From: Stentor coeruleus | Taxonomy: Eukaryota > Ciliophora > Heterotrichea > Heterotrichida > Stentoridae | Length of the DNA: 64,000 bases | Reading direction: 5' to 3' | Assembly (NCBI GenBank): GCA_001970955.1 | Contig: MPUH01000049.1 | Location: 62,001-126,000, forward strand | Part shown: piece by piece, positions 28,381 through 38,909 of the stretch | How positions within the stretch are numbered: the stretch's first letter is position 1 | How the letters are laid out: each line of letters begins with the position of its first letter | Made by a program: the position numbers and the translations under genes | Notes under the pieces: generated by a model | Databases searched by the model: none | What the model saw: only the letters and a program-made list of their open reading frames with translations | Told to the model about the DNA's origin: nothing

Positions 28381-31300
28381 TTATTTTATGGATTTACTAA
28401 ATGTATGAGAAACCACAGAACTAAGCTTGTTTATTGATAAAGACTCTGATTTACGGCTGAGATCTTTTAGGAAGTTTAGGATCTCAATGCGACGTTGGGA
28501 TAAAGCTAAACGTGAGGTAGCATTACTATAAAAACTTGCTATTGTTCGTGTTATAAACTTCCCAATAAGATAAAGAGGTACAAGCATATTATCAAGAAGT
28601 GGTCCACAATTTGTTTCAGTGCCAATAAGATTAACTCTTATAATATTATTTCTCAATGGGGTAAGAAGGATAACTGTTTTTTTCTTAAATCTATAACTGT
28701 CAATAATTATAGGATTTTTCAAAGAATTTGGCTGAGGGTTTCTTTGATTCCATATGACAACTAATTGACTGTATTGAAGAAACTCATCAATATAAAAAGG
28801 ACGAAGAGTATCACAAAGAGATGGGCTTATTGTGACAATTTCATAATAATATTCTCTTAAAAGAATCACTCCATTATACTTTTCTATAAGGTTAAAAGCA
28901 CTACGGAATAGTTCTTGAGAATTATTTGAGGAATTTAGAAATAGTCCCATTTGTTTAAGAAGCTCAAGATATGATTGTGGATATGAAGGGAATTTTTTTA
29001 TTATTTCTGGTTCTTCAGACTCAGGTTGGTCTAAGTAAAATATAGGGATTATGAAGAATTCTTTATTGTTTATACTGTCAAGTTCTTGTAATGTTTGTTG
29101 TATTTCTGAATTATGTAATAAAGATAAATCTTGTAATTGATCTTGATTAAAAAATCCGAGATGACATAGTAAAGATCTGATTTGGCTTTCTTGGTTAAGT
29201 GAAGTTGGCTGAATTTGAGGTTTCAGTTTTGTTATTGTTGGTTTAAAGGATTTTATTGATGATTCACTTTTGATATAAAGATGTGAGAGTTTTTTGAAAA
29301 CTTTTAACTCTGATGAAGAAAGGTCAGGCTTTTGGTTGTTGGGTGATAAATTAGGGTCTTTTGTGATTTTGTTGTGAGGTGTAATACGGAGATTTAAAGG
29401 AGGCTGTGATTTTATTGATGAAGGACCGTAAGTTGGTTTGAATTTCCATACATACCTACCGATTTGATTGCGGATTACAATTAGAGCGGATTCATCAGCA
29501 TTATAAATGCTAATAACAGCTTTATTTTTATACAAAAAGTGCTTAATATTATTCTGAAAAGTAGTAGATATAAAAGAATTTGTAATAATAGTCGCATCAC
29601 ATCCACAAAACCTATACTCAGGAAAATTCTTACCAAAATTATTCAATAAAGTAAGTTCAATAAAGTTAACATACTCCTTCATTCTATCAAAGTTTTTAAG
29701 TCCAGCAAGAGCTTCAAAAATTTGTATCTTAACATTACTATCCATAAGCACTGTAGGGAATTTAAATGCCCAATGCATTAGCATATTAAGTACAGAAATA
29801 TACAAAGTATCTGTAAGATTTTTACTAGTTTTTCTCAAGATATTAGGTATGAATTTATTGACAACATCTTTAGCAATCCCATCAGATATCATAGAAGGAC
29901 ATACAAACATAAGTGGAACCATAGAAATCACATTTAAACAATCTAAATAAAGTTTTTTATCTGTGTATTCCATAAGAAGAACTTTGTTTACTATGCATTT
30001 TACAAGATTTTCCAATATATCTTGTTCTTCTACAATTGAAATATAAGAACAAACAGTCCAAAATAAAAGGACAATATTATTCGCTTCATTTTCAGCAGTA
30101 ACAGCAAAAATCAAACTTTCATTTACTGTTGTTAATATCCCTTGTTTTGTATAAGGTTTAAGAATTGGAATTATTGAAGCTAAAATTTGATAACAATAGT
30201 TTTTTGTCCTTTGAGGAATTTCTCTACTCATAATATAAGGTCCAATAACCTTAAATATACAAGATCTATGAAGTAAAACTCGAATTCCTCTATGATCTTG
30301 TGTTAATAAACGGACTGAATACTTTAGAATTCGTTCAGCTACTTGAAAATTGCTTTCGCTAGCTTGTTTAAAAGATTTGAATAAAACTTTATAGAATTTC
30401 CCTAGATATTGATTAGGAACAGTACCTGAGGTTTTATAGAAAATCTTACATAAAGAACTTATTGCTTCAGCTTGTCCATGTATAAACGCCCCTTGTCTTT
30501 CAGTTTGTGTAAAGAGCCATTCTCCAAAAATATCAATTATATCTTTTATTGCGGGGATAGGTAAAGAACACCTACCTTCTATATAATTTATATGAAAATC
30601 CTTACAAATTCTGCTAAGGTTAAGAACTGGCTCAGAAGAATCTATTCTTTCAACTGGTATTGCAACTTTTCTGTTTCTTATCCTAAGTGAAGAAACATTA
30701 ATAAAAACTCCTACAATTTTAGAAACTGCTTTGACCAAATTTTTGTGTATAATAGGCTCAAATAACATTTTACAAGTACTTTCTAAAACATTTAGAACAA
30801 GGTAATTCCAAGCTAAAATACAATGCTCAAAAGTTATTACAATAGCAACATCTCCTTCATCTTTAAAATTTATAATCATATTATCTGTGCCTTCTCCATA
30901 TAAATAATTAATAATTTTTTCTGTAAGGCTAACAGCAACACTATCCCAGCTGATCATAACATCATTATTGATAATCCATTTACTAAAATTCTTGCATAAT
31001 TCTTTCCATAATATTTCTTCTCTTTCTTCAATTCTAAGAAACATTTCATATAATGATCTACTCATTTCACCACTGATTTTTTTAGACAAATCACTATTTA
31101 CTGATAATATAGGCCCAAAACTAAGTAAACAGAGTTTAAGTAAAAAACAAGTATTTTCTTTTACCAAAAGATTTTTTCGAACAATACTACGAAATATTTT
31201 GAGAACTTGAGTGCAAAGCTCAGCGTAGATTGGGTCTGCTGAACGGTCTAGAAATATTAAAGACATATGTCCAAGCATTTCTCTTTGATAATATGCCTCA

Positions 31301-31692
31301 TTTGTATTTATACATCCTGGCCTTTTACTTGGATTGGTAAGCCAGGTGTTGTATATTGTAATAGCATTCATTATTGTGCTACTCATCTCAAGAGGTAAAG
31401 AATAAGCATAACCAATACACTCCATTGCCCATTTTACATGGAAATCAGTCAAGAAATTCTCAGGATCAATTTTTTTCACTGAAAGAACTACTGACTTTAC
31501 TACTTCGTATTTTGAACCTTCATCTGAACATATGAAATTTAGAACATTTGTGTCGAGATGACTTGATGCGAAGTCTAGATTTTGCTTTTCTTTAAAATCT
31601 TCAACAATGAAATTACCAATGTGCATATAATTTGTAAAAGCATTTAACTTAAAATGAACTCGAGAGCTCAAATTTAAAACCAATAAGAACAT
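28381..31692 (-). CDS. RalGAP-alpha/tuberin-like protein with C-terminal Rap/RanGAP domain
   Basis: About 1103 residues from ATG 31692; a later Met in NYMHIGNF is an alternative start. Most of the chain is helical and HEAT-like. The C terminus (about 850-1090) follows the RapGAP/RalGAP pattern: LLCHLGFFN...LQELDS, FFIIPIFYLDQ, the YSQLVVIWN strand, and the end block CGPLLDNMLVPLYLIGKF. That block matches the RalGAP motif FGPLFDG. RalGAP and TSC2 act as GAPs for Ral and Rheb, using an Asn thumb in GND before the IVxVxF strand. Here QYS stands there, so the catalytic Asn appears absent. It may be a scaffold, an inactive GAP, or use another residue. Confidence 0.72.
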   Translation of the reverse strand: MFLLVLNLSSRVHFKLNAFTNYMHIGNFIVEDFKEKQNLDFASSHLDTNVLNFICSDEGSKYEVVKSVVLSVKKIDPENFLTDFHVKWAMECIGYAYSLPLEMSSTIMNAITIYNTWLTNPSKRPGCINTNEAYYQREMLGHMSLIFLDRSADPIYAELCTQVLKIFRSIVRKNLLVKENTCFLLKLCLLSFGPILSVNSDLSKKISGEMSRSLYEMFLRIEEREEILWKELCKNFSKWIINNDVMISWDSVAVSLTEKIINYLYGEGTDNMIINFKDEGDVAIVITFEHCILAWNYLVLNVLESTCKMLFEPIIHKNLVKAVSKIVGVFINVSSLRIRNRKVAIPVERIDSSEPVLNLSRICKDFHINYIEGRCSLPIPAIKDIIDIFGEWLFTQTERQGAFIHGQAEAISSLCKIFYKTSGTVPNQYLGKFYKVLFKSFKQASESNFQVAERILKYSVRLLTQDHRGIRVLLHRSCIFKVIGPYIMSREIPQRTKNYCYQILASIIPILKPYTKQGILTTVNESLIFAVTAENEANNIVLLFWTVCSYISIVEEQDILENLVKCIVNKVLLMEYTDKKLYLDCLNVISMVPLMFVCPSMISDGIAKDVVNKFIPNILRKTSKNLTDTLYISVLNMLMHWAFKFPTVLMDSNVKIQIFEALAGLKNFDRMKEYVNFIELTLLNNFGKNFPEYRFCGCDATIITNSFISTTFQNNIKHFLYKNKAVISIYNADESALIVIRNQIGRYVWKFKPTYGPSSIKSQPPLNLRITPHNKITKDPNLSPNNQKPDLSSSELKVFKKLSHLYIKSESSIKSFKPTITKLKPQIQPTSLNQESQIRSLLCHLGFFNQDQLQDLSLLHNSEIQQTLQELDSINNKEFFIIPIFYLDQPESEEPEIIKKFPSYPQSYLELLKQMGLFLNSSNNSQELFRSAFNLIEKYNGVILLREYYYEIVTISPSLCDTLRPFYIDEFLQYSQLVVIWNQRNPQPNSLKNPIIIDSYRFKKKTVILLTPLRNNIIRVNLIGTETNCGPLLDNMLVPLYLIGKFITRTIASFYSNATSRLALSQRRIEILNFLKDLSRKSESLSINKLSSVVSHTFSKSIK

Positions 31693-31883
31693 CACATCAA
31701 TAAAAAATATCTGTATTTATTCGAATTATATCCTTCACATATTCAAAATTGAGCTTTATCCCACAAAAATAAAAACATAAACTACATAATAACCCAAAAA
31801 GCCATATATCAAAACTTATATTTTACTATATCCTCCATTCCATTTCACTATATTTTTGTTGAGAAAACATATAATTAAATAAA

Positions 31884-32771
31884 ATGGAAATCGATCCTAG
31901 TACTATGCATACTTCTCTTATAGTAGTATGTACTCTAAGTCTTATCGGCAATTGTTTTATTAGCATAATATATTTCGGCTATAAAAGCTTACGTTCCTAT
32001 ATCCTCTTACTTGTAGTATTAATGCTATCTGGAGATTCATTAAAACTTATTGGAGTCTTTATATCAACAGAAGAATCTTCATGTAGTATAGCTGGATATC
32101 TATTTGTAACTGGAGCATTAAGTGGTTTATTTTGGAGTGCAATAATCGCATATACAGTTTTTGAAGCTTATGTGATATATGATAATATTTTCATAGTCCG
32201 AAAAGTTTATTTAGCTATTGGATTTGGCCTACCTTTTTGTATGTCTGCCTTACCTTTTAGCACTAAGGCTTACAATTATAGAAATGGTTACTGCTTTATA
32301 AATGAAAGCAAAATTGATATGTATATTTGGAGAAGCATTTGCTTATATATACCTGCACTTATTGTTACTGTATTTAATTATAGAAAATATAGAAAGGTTA
32401 TTGAAGCTATAGAAGAAGATATGGAGATATTACCTAATCAGTCTATTGTTAAATCTCAAAGAAAGTTTTCAAGAAGATTATTGATTTATCCTTTGATTAT
32501 TATTATATGTTATTTTCCATCTCTGTTATGTATTACTATTGAAGTTAGTACTAAAACTCCAGATGCGATTTTGCTTATTTGTAGTTCATTAGAATGTTCA
32601 TATGGACTTTTTTATTCTTTACTTTATTCTTGTACTCCTAAAATTATGTCTGCGGTTAAAGATACAATTTTTTGCAAGAAAGACTCTGATGTTAGTGAAA
32701 ATAATAAAAATTATCCTATGGAAGAAGAAATAGTAAAAGGTTCATTCTTAATGTATTCTGAACTTAATTAA
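31884..32771 (+). CDS. cAMP-receptor-like seven-TM GPCR
   Basis: The 295-residue protein has seven evident hydrophobic spans. The spacing fits the Dictyostelium cAR family: a short N terminus, SLIGNCFISIIYFGYKSLRS in span 1 and loop 1, a Cys in loop 1 (SSCSIAGY) that could pair with Cys in loop 2 (NGYCFIN), and a final span LLYSCTPKIM. The third inner loop is basic (KSQRKFSRR). The C-terminal tail is short. cAR-like receptors occur across protists; their ligands are mostly unknown outside Dictyostelium, so the ligand cannot be stated. It diverges from the RalGAP-like gene with 191 bp between starts. Confidence 0.78.
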   Translation: MEIDPSTMHTSLIVVCTLSLIGNCFISIIYFGYKSLRSYILLLVVLMLSGDSLKLIGVFISTEESSCSIAGYLFVTGALSGLFWSAIIAYTVFEAYVIYDNIFIVRKVYLAIGFGLPFCMSALPFSTKAYNYRNGYCFINESKIDMYIWRSICLYIPALIVTVFNYRKYRKVIEAIEEDMEILPNQSIVKSQRKFSRRLLIYPLIIIICYFPSLLCITIEVSTKTPDAILLICSSLECSYGLFYSLLYSCTPKIMSAVKDTIFCKKDSDVSENNKNYPMEEEIVKGSFLMYSELN

Positions 32772-32876
32772 GATTAAGATTATTTACTTCAATATAAAAT
32801 TAATAAATAAATCATTATCAACTTCTCAATATGACTCTTAAAGCAAGTCAAAATAAAATCACCCAAAAGAGCAAAA

Positions 32877-35800
32877 ATGGCCCATAGAGACAGAGAGATA
32901 AATATGGACTCTCAGGAAAAGGTGAGTTTTGAAGATTGGATTTACCTGCAAAAATGCTTCAAATACGAAAAACTGCGGTTGTCACACGGTAAATATTACC
33001 TAGATGAAATAGAAAAAAAAGACCTTCTAAAGAAAATAGAAGATCTTCATAGAGAGTTTTATCAAAATCAGCTCCAAATGAGAACTTATCAAGAAAGTGT
33101 ATGTTTCAATTAGCTCCGAACTAAAAAGGTTCTTATTGATGACACTCATGCATTTTTTGGTGATACTTTCAGGTACATTGAAGGTTTCCTTTTGCAAATT
33201 CGTCAAAATCCTGAGATCTTTAGTTTTATCACAAGCTCAATGAAACGAGGAGGAGAAGGTGCTGATTCTTGTGTTGAGTCTTTTACCTATAGTTTTTTTT
33301 TAGATCTTGTACACCCTGAAAGTACTGAAGCAGAATTATTAAATGCAATCAAAAACCTAATCAGAACCGAGATTAAAGCATTAAAAGGTCATGTTAGTAG
33401 CTTATTACATGAAAGCTATGTTTTAAAAAATATGCTAAGACATTATCTTAAGAGAAGAAATCAACGTAAGTACATGAAGTTGGTATTTAAAAAAGGACTA
33501 AGAGATATCATCCACAACCAAGACACTATAAAAAAAATGCGTTTGGACCCAAGAGAAATTTACAATGAAATCATGAGAAAAGAAGTCAACTTTGCAAGAA
33601 ACTCAGTTCCTGTAAATGCTAAAGGAAAAGGAGGTTTCTTTAAACGCCGAGAGTCTAAACAAACTGAAGAAGAAAAAATCCCATTTTTAGTTGAAAACAT
33701 CTCAATAGAAGATGCTATGCATAATGAAGAAGTTTATAGAATTGTCCTTGAACGAAGTTTTCAAATAATAGATCACTGTAGAACTTTATTACAAGGAATA
33801 TATCAAAACGTTGATACAATGCCTTTTGGTCTAAGATGGATCTGCCAACAAATGATGAGTGAAATCCAAGAACATTGTCCTGATGTAAGTGATACAGACA
33901 AATTTACCCTTCTTGGGAATTTTCTTTTTACAAACTGGTGGATTCCAGCTTTTTTTGACCCAATAAAAAATGGTCTGCTTCAAAATGTTATCATCCAACC
34001 CTCAACATTGGCTTATTTGAAAATCATCGGGACAATTTTTAAGAATATATTCAAAAACAGTTTTTTTGAGGAATTTCAGTACTTTAAAATCAATGAGTTT
34101 ATAGCTGATGAGAATAGTAAAATGGAACAGTTTTTGAAAAATATCATAACATTTGATGAAAATGTTTATACAAGACAAAAACTTAGACCAACAGCATGTA
34201 GTATTTCTGAGAATCCATATGAAGGGAATAACAAAACAATGCATTTTTATTACTTTTCTAAACTATCTCAACCTGTAATTTCGAATTCTGATATTTTAAC
34301 TAAGAGTAAAAATCATTTGGAAGATGAGAAGAAAATGAAGGAATTCAAAATTATAACTTTTGTTGTAGATTTGAGTGATATTAAATTTCTTGCTAAGTTA
34401 GTTAAGGAAAAAGAAGATGTTGTGACTGAAAGAGGATGGCATGATTTTCTCCGTTATGCTAAGACTATAAGAAACTCAGATGAACTTAATACATTATATC
34501 AACCTTCTTATCTTCGTGATAAAAACATTAGTGAAAATGATGAGATTTACTGTTTTTTTATGAAAAAAGATTTTGGGGAGTACTCTGCAGATATAGAAAA
34601 CAGTTATATGAATAGTATTAGAAAGCCGAAAGTAAACCCAAATGATAGTGAAAGTATGAAAATGCTTATCAAAGTCCAAGATGCTATAAGAAACCTTCTT
34701 ATTTCCCTTGATATGTCCATCTTTTTTGACCCAAATAAAGAATGGTCTTTATTAGACATAATTGAATTCGTCATACATTTTTCATATCTTTTCGAAAATA
34801 AAAAAGCAGGGACTCAAGATCGAGTTCCTTTAAAACTTTTGGCACAATTCCTCGCAACTCATATGCAAGAAATACCCCCAGACTTTAAAAGCAATAGTTA
34901 TAGAAAACTTTATAAAGGTTTACTTAAAGAATACGAAGAAAGGTATGAGTTTATGAGAAACTTAGCTACAAGGAATAAAAAGCTTTTACTTTTAAGTATA
35001 AATTTTATGGAAAAGCATATAATCGACCTTAGACAAGAAGTTAAAATGTATGAAACACTTAAACAAAAAAGTTTTGCATTGGATTTCATAAAAAGACAAA
35101 AAGTTCAAGCTTGCCTTTTGACAATAAAAGATGGAGCCAGGCCTACAACTCAAGTCTTCCCTCAAACAGCTTGTCCACATTCAAAACTAGCTTCAGTAAA
35201 CGAGTTTGTCTTAGGATCAAAAAAAAACCTCAAAAGCTTTGCTAGTATTGATGATACTCATGTTAATACAATAGAAGAATTCTATGAAAAATTCATGAAA
35301 CTCGAGCAGGTTTCTCAAAGTACTGAACAAGAAGAAGATCTTTACAATGTTGGTGGAGCATTTTTTGATTACCTTGTAATAGTCAAAGATATAATCAAAA
35401 AAGATTTACAAAGCGAAGAAGATATAGAAATGGCTGTTGAAGAAATAGAAAAACATATCACTTCAAGTATGTTCCAGCATATTTTCCCTAAAACAGCATC
35501 AGAAAATGATAGAAAACTTTATAATCGGACTTTGATTCATGATTGGGTTAAACCTGAGCATTTAGATATTATTCCTGCTCATAGAAATGAAGCTATGTGG
35601 AAATTCGCTATTGAAGCTTTACAAAATATTGACAATTACAGAGCTCCAGCAGATAAACTGAATTGTTTTGTTAACTGTATGTCAATTATAGTAAATGTCT
35701 TAAGCTTAATGAGTTCTGGTGGAGGTGGAGTTGGTACTGATGACAGTTTACCTATAGTAATTTATGTAGTCCTAAAAGCAAAACCAACACGACTTTACTC

Positions 35801-35990
35801 GAATCTTAATTACATTTCGAAATTCCGCCATCAATCTAAGATGATTGGATTGAAAGGATTTGTTTTTCAGCAATTCCAAAGTGCAGCTTCATTCATTGAG
35901 TATTTAGATCAAACTTCATTAACAATTCCCCCAGAAGACTATAATAAAAATATCAGTGAAAGCAAAGAGAAACATCATTTAAGTAGTTAA
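32877..35990 (+). CDS. GAPVD1/RME-6-like protein: RasGAP plus VPS9 Rab5-GEF (two exons)
   Basis: Exons 32877-33098 and 33114-35990 give 1032 residues. A RasGAP-type fold (about 100-430) contains MPFGLRWICQQM and LGNFLFTNWWIPAFFDP, corresponding to the IQGAP-like block with FxxFINPA. The Arg-finger region is not recognisable. The C terminus (about 890-1005) is a VPS9 domain: APADKLNCFVNCM, GTDDSLPIVIYVVLK and SNLNYISKF. The Asp and Tyr used by Rabex-5 for Rab exchange are kept. RasGAP at the front with VPS9 at the end is the layout of GAPVD1/RME-6, which activates Rab5 on endocytic vesicles. Rab5-GEF activity is likely, GAP activity uncertain. Confidence 0.85.
33099..33113 (+). other. 15-nt spliceosomal intron
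   Basis: GTATGTTTCAATTAG, phase 0, A at position 10, TAG in frame if kept. Removal joins YQES to LRTKKVL and opens the frame to the RasGAP region, which otherwise lacks an ATG at its front. Confidence 0.92.
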
Positions 35991-36010
35991 AGTTAATTTA
36001 GCAAATAAAA

Positions 36011-36577
36011 ATGCTGGAAAATGTTGATAACTCAAGCAAAGGTAATACAAAGAATTCTTTTTTGAAAGAAACAACTTTTAATAGTGATATTGGTAGTGAT
36101 ATTAGAAATGAAATTGAGATGAAATTTAAGAATTCTAAATCGAGAGAATATAAATTTCCTAGAAAACAGCCTGAAGGGTTTATTAGTGATAGGGGTATAA
36201 CAAGAGAAAAAAAGTTTATTGTTGGGAATAAGTTAGAAAAAAAGTGTGATTATAGTGAAAATTATAAGATGTATTCAAGAGAATCTGGAAGTTTGAATAA
36301 AATGTGATGTTTATATAGAGTAAATCCTTTTGCGGAAAAAAGGTGTAGAAGGATTTTAAGTACAAGTAAGAATCATTTAAGAAACAAGAGTAGTCATTTG
36401 AAAAATAAACAAGAGTTTTCAGTTTATTTGCAGATAAGTTTGGATAAGAAAAAGAAAAGGAATTATTTGAGAGAAACTGCTAATAACTACCTTCCAATCA
36501 TAAAATCGAAGCCTACTTCGCATTTGGCTTTATCAAATTTAATACAAAAAACAAGGAATTATTTTCATATAACATAA
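36011..36577 (+). CDS. Small basic hypothetical protein (two exons)
   Basis: Exons 36011-36303 and 36319-36577 give 183 residues. Unspliced, the frame ends at TGA after 98 codons; removing 15 nt opens another 85 codons to TAA. The protein is Lys/Asn/Ser-rich with no recognised domain. The second exon is basic (RCRRILSTSKN, KKKKRNYLRET). Its start is 20 bp after the GAPVD1-like stop. The intron starts GTG rather than GTA, so the splice is less certain than the others. If unspliced, the product is 98 residues. Confidence 0.55.
36304..36318 (+). other. 15-nt intron with GTG start
   Basis: GTGATGTTTATATAG, phase 2, A at position 10. The only one of nine not starting GTA. A retained copy gives TGA in frame. 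Confidence 0.65.
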
Positions 36578-36692
36578 TAAAATATATCACAAAACCTCTC
36601 TTTTCAGTATTAAACAATAAATATATCCATATCACATTATCTAAAAAATTTACAAAAAGATTGTATCTAATTTCTATCTTTACTTACCTATT

Positions 36693-37076
36693 TTAACTAA
36701 CTAAGACACCTCCACTTTTTTCCTGTGGCAAGTTTGGTTTAATATCAGTTTTTACTCCAAGAATTTGCTCTAGTTCTCTTAGCTCCCCTTCAATTTCTTT
36801 AAGTCTTGCAAACAGTACATGCAGAATCTGGTCCATTTTCGAACTTTGTTGTTCAAGCTCAGGTATTACATCTGAAACAGTTTTCTGTACTAAGACCCCA
36901 CCTACAAGTCTCCAGCATCTTCTCACAGGCTCAACTTTTTTTAATGTTTCTAAGACTATTCTGCATAATTCTTACAGATGTTCTCGTTTTTCGCTTTCAA
37001 TCTCAGTGATTTTGCCTACAAGTTGTCCATAGTCTTGTCTCAAGAGTTGATATCTTTGTACAGGCTGTTCACTCAT
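36693..37076 (-). CDS. PFDN2: Prefoldin subunit 2 (two exons)
   Basis: Exons 37076-36976 and 36960-36693 (minus strand) give 122 residues. The splice joins KREHL to IVLETLKKV, which aligns without gaps to EHSLVIDTLKEV of human PFDN2. Next comes RRCWRLVGGVLVQKTVSDV, matching the signature RKCYRMVGGVLVERTVKEV. Even the last residues GVLVS agree with the human C terminus. This is a beta-type prefoldin subunit: two helices form a coiled coil around a hairpin. Prefoldin captures nascent actin and tubulin and passes them to CCT. The intron ends CAG, but homology leaves little doubt. This is one of the surest calls here. Confidence 0.94.
36961..36975 (-). other. 15-nt intron ending CAG
   Basis: Sense strand GTAAGAATTATGCAG, phase 2, A at position 10; retention gives TAA. 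It is the only one of nine ending CAG. Confirmed by alignment of the spliced product to prefoldin 2. Confidence 0.92.
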
Positions 37077-37127
37077 ATTATATGGAAATCAATGGAATCA
37101 GAATATTTATACTATCATTTAATATTT

Positions 37128-38597
37128 TTATTTTTTATGGGATTTCTTATAAACCATAGTCGTTGACCCCGGATTACGTATTGCAAAATAATTATCCCAT
37201 CCTCCATGTCTTCCAGGTGCATAGTTCCTAAGTAGTTTAACATTATTTGCTGTATCCACAACATTTAATGACTTCCCTGCACCAATAAGAAACCCTTCAC
37301 GATGCATTCTTTTAAATAAAGCTAATTTCTCTGCATTTGGGCCAAGTTTAGGCTGATCAATAATACTAGGATCTCTTTGAGTTCCTGTAAATGGTTTATC
37401 AGCTTGAGATATCGATAAAGGGAGAACTCTTTCAAAACCAAAAGCTGCAGGTTTCTTATAAACAGGTTCTGCTGGAATAGCAGTTATTGGCATACCAGTG
37501 ATTTTTGATACCCAATAATTAATCCTAGTTTTTCTATCTCTAAGAATCATTTCTTGCATTGTATAATAATCCATTCGTTGAAAATAATCTTTATCTAAAG
37601 TTTCAAATAATGCTCGGATTTGTGCAGGTGAATACATTATTTCTTGAGGTTCTTTTAAATCTATAGTCATGATTATAATTTTTGCAGCATTTCCTTTAAC
37701 AGCTGTTAAAAGTTCTTCAATTTCATTTTTGTTCATTTCATTAATCAGTTGAGTTATTTCTATGTCTGTTGTCAAATGTTGACCTGATCTCCCACTTGGT
37801 AAATGTGAATAATTATCACAATGATGTCTACAGTTTTCACATAGTTCAGACCATATATCAATGATTTCCTGTTCTTTTAAAAGCCTTCGAATAGGTTCTG
37901 CAAGTTTTCCTTTTTTCAGTGGCTGGAAAGGTTGTACACCTGAATCTCTTAGTTTTTTTTTAGCAACTTTAGCACATGGGACACAAAAACACCCAAGGTC
38001 AACTGAATGATGATTTACTATCGGTCCATACATAGCCACAAGGTCTAGTCTTCCACAAGCATTAGGATGTTCTAAATGAGGTGGATATATAAACTTCAAT
38101 AATGTTTCAAGAGTAATTTTATAGTTATCAAATGTGAAATCCGGCTCACGTACAGGGATTGGTAAGTCAAATATATCTCTTTCTCTATTAGCTTGCATAT
38201 AATCATCACTTCCCCAGAATTCATTTTTTAAAAGGTTCGTCCCATATTGAGCTCTTAAAGAATCAGGTCTTTTTGCCTTTGCCTCAACTGGATCTGAAGG
38301 ACCAATCATATCTTTCCATACACGAATTGGATCACCTGAAGGTTGAGTTAATAGCAAAATTTCGCTTGGCCCACTCATCATGTAATCTATAATATCATTG
38401 AAAAAATCTTTACCTTTAAATTTGGCCATCAAGTTTGCTACGTCTTCTTTATCTAAATTCCGAGTTTCTCTTTCATAAATTGTTAGTCCTGCATCTTCAA
38501 TTCGCTTAAGGATTGCATTAACTTTGTCTTGGGAAGATGCTGTGTCAGGCTTGATAACTGCCACTGTATAAGGTAGTGGCTCCATTTTCATTTCCAT
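37128..38597 (-). CDS. NDK-fold protein lacking the catalytic His, probably ciliary
   Basis: The 489-residue protein starts with a nucleoside diphosphate kinase fold (about 8-145): YTVAVIKPD with the conserved Lys16, GPSEILLL, and RPDSLRAQYG with Arg115. Active NDKs carry the phospho-acceptor His in N-x-x-H-G-S-D. Here the segment is KNEFWGSDD, so Trp128 replaces His and the enzyme cannot work by the known mechanism. The middle (about 175-275) has Cys/His clusters (CFCVPCAK, CENCRHHCDN) that may bind zinc. The tail (about 320-480) is unlike known NDKs and ends in a Gly/Asn-rich patch. Multi-domain NDK proteins are common in axonemes (radial spokes, NME5/7/8), so a structural ciliary role is likely but unproven. 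Confidence 0.75.
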   Translation of the reverse strand: MEMKMEPLPYTVAVIKPDTASSQDKVNAILKRIEDAGLTIYERETRNLDKEDVANLMAKFKGKDFFNDIIDYMMSGPSEILLLTQPSGDPIRVWKDMIGPSDPVEAKAKRPDSLRAQYGTNLLKNEFWGSDDYMQANRERDIFDLPIPVREPDFTFDNYKITLETLLKFIYPPHLEHPNACGRLDLVAMYGPIVNHHSVDLGCFCVPCAKVAKKKLRDSGVQPFQPLKKGKLAEPIRRLLKEQEIIDIWSELCENCRHHCDNYSHLPSGRSGQHLTTDIEITQLINEMNKNEIEELLTAVKGNAAKIIIMTIDLKEPQEIMYSPAQIRALFETLDKDYFQRMDYYTMQEMILRDRKTRINYWVSKITGMPITAIPAEPVYKKPAAFGFERVLPLSISQADKPFTGTQRDPSIIDQPKLGPNAEKLALFKRMHREGFLIGAGKSLNVVDTANNVKLLRNYAPGRHGGWDNYFAIRNPGSTTMVYKKSHKK

Positions 38598-38909
38598 TTT
38601 ATATATGTAATAATTTAAACAGTAAGATAAAGGTTTGGAGAATAAGAGAAAAGTTTATGAAATTGATTGAATAGTTCGTATAAATTTTAAAGTTTAAATT
38701 ATGATTTAATTATTAATAAAAAGTATTTAGGGTATGGAAATTGTGATTATTAGTAGAATAGTGGGAAGTTTTTTTTTCACCCTTTTGATAGTGAATTCTA
38801 GTAAAATTTTGGGATTATGAATTTTTTTGGGTTATTTTTTATAGGGAATTAACTTTATCATTTTATAAAATCTCAAATATCCATATAATTTTCTTACTTA
38901 CTTAAATCA
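38598..38909. other. Spacer, no gene seen
   Basis: This 312-bp stretch separates two minus-strand genes. It is G-rich and C-poor on the plus strand over most of its length (38620-38850). No frame of note. Confidence 0.55.
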
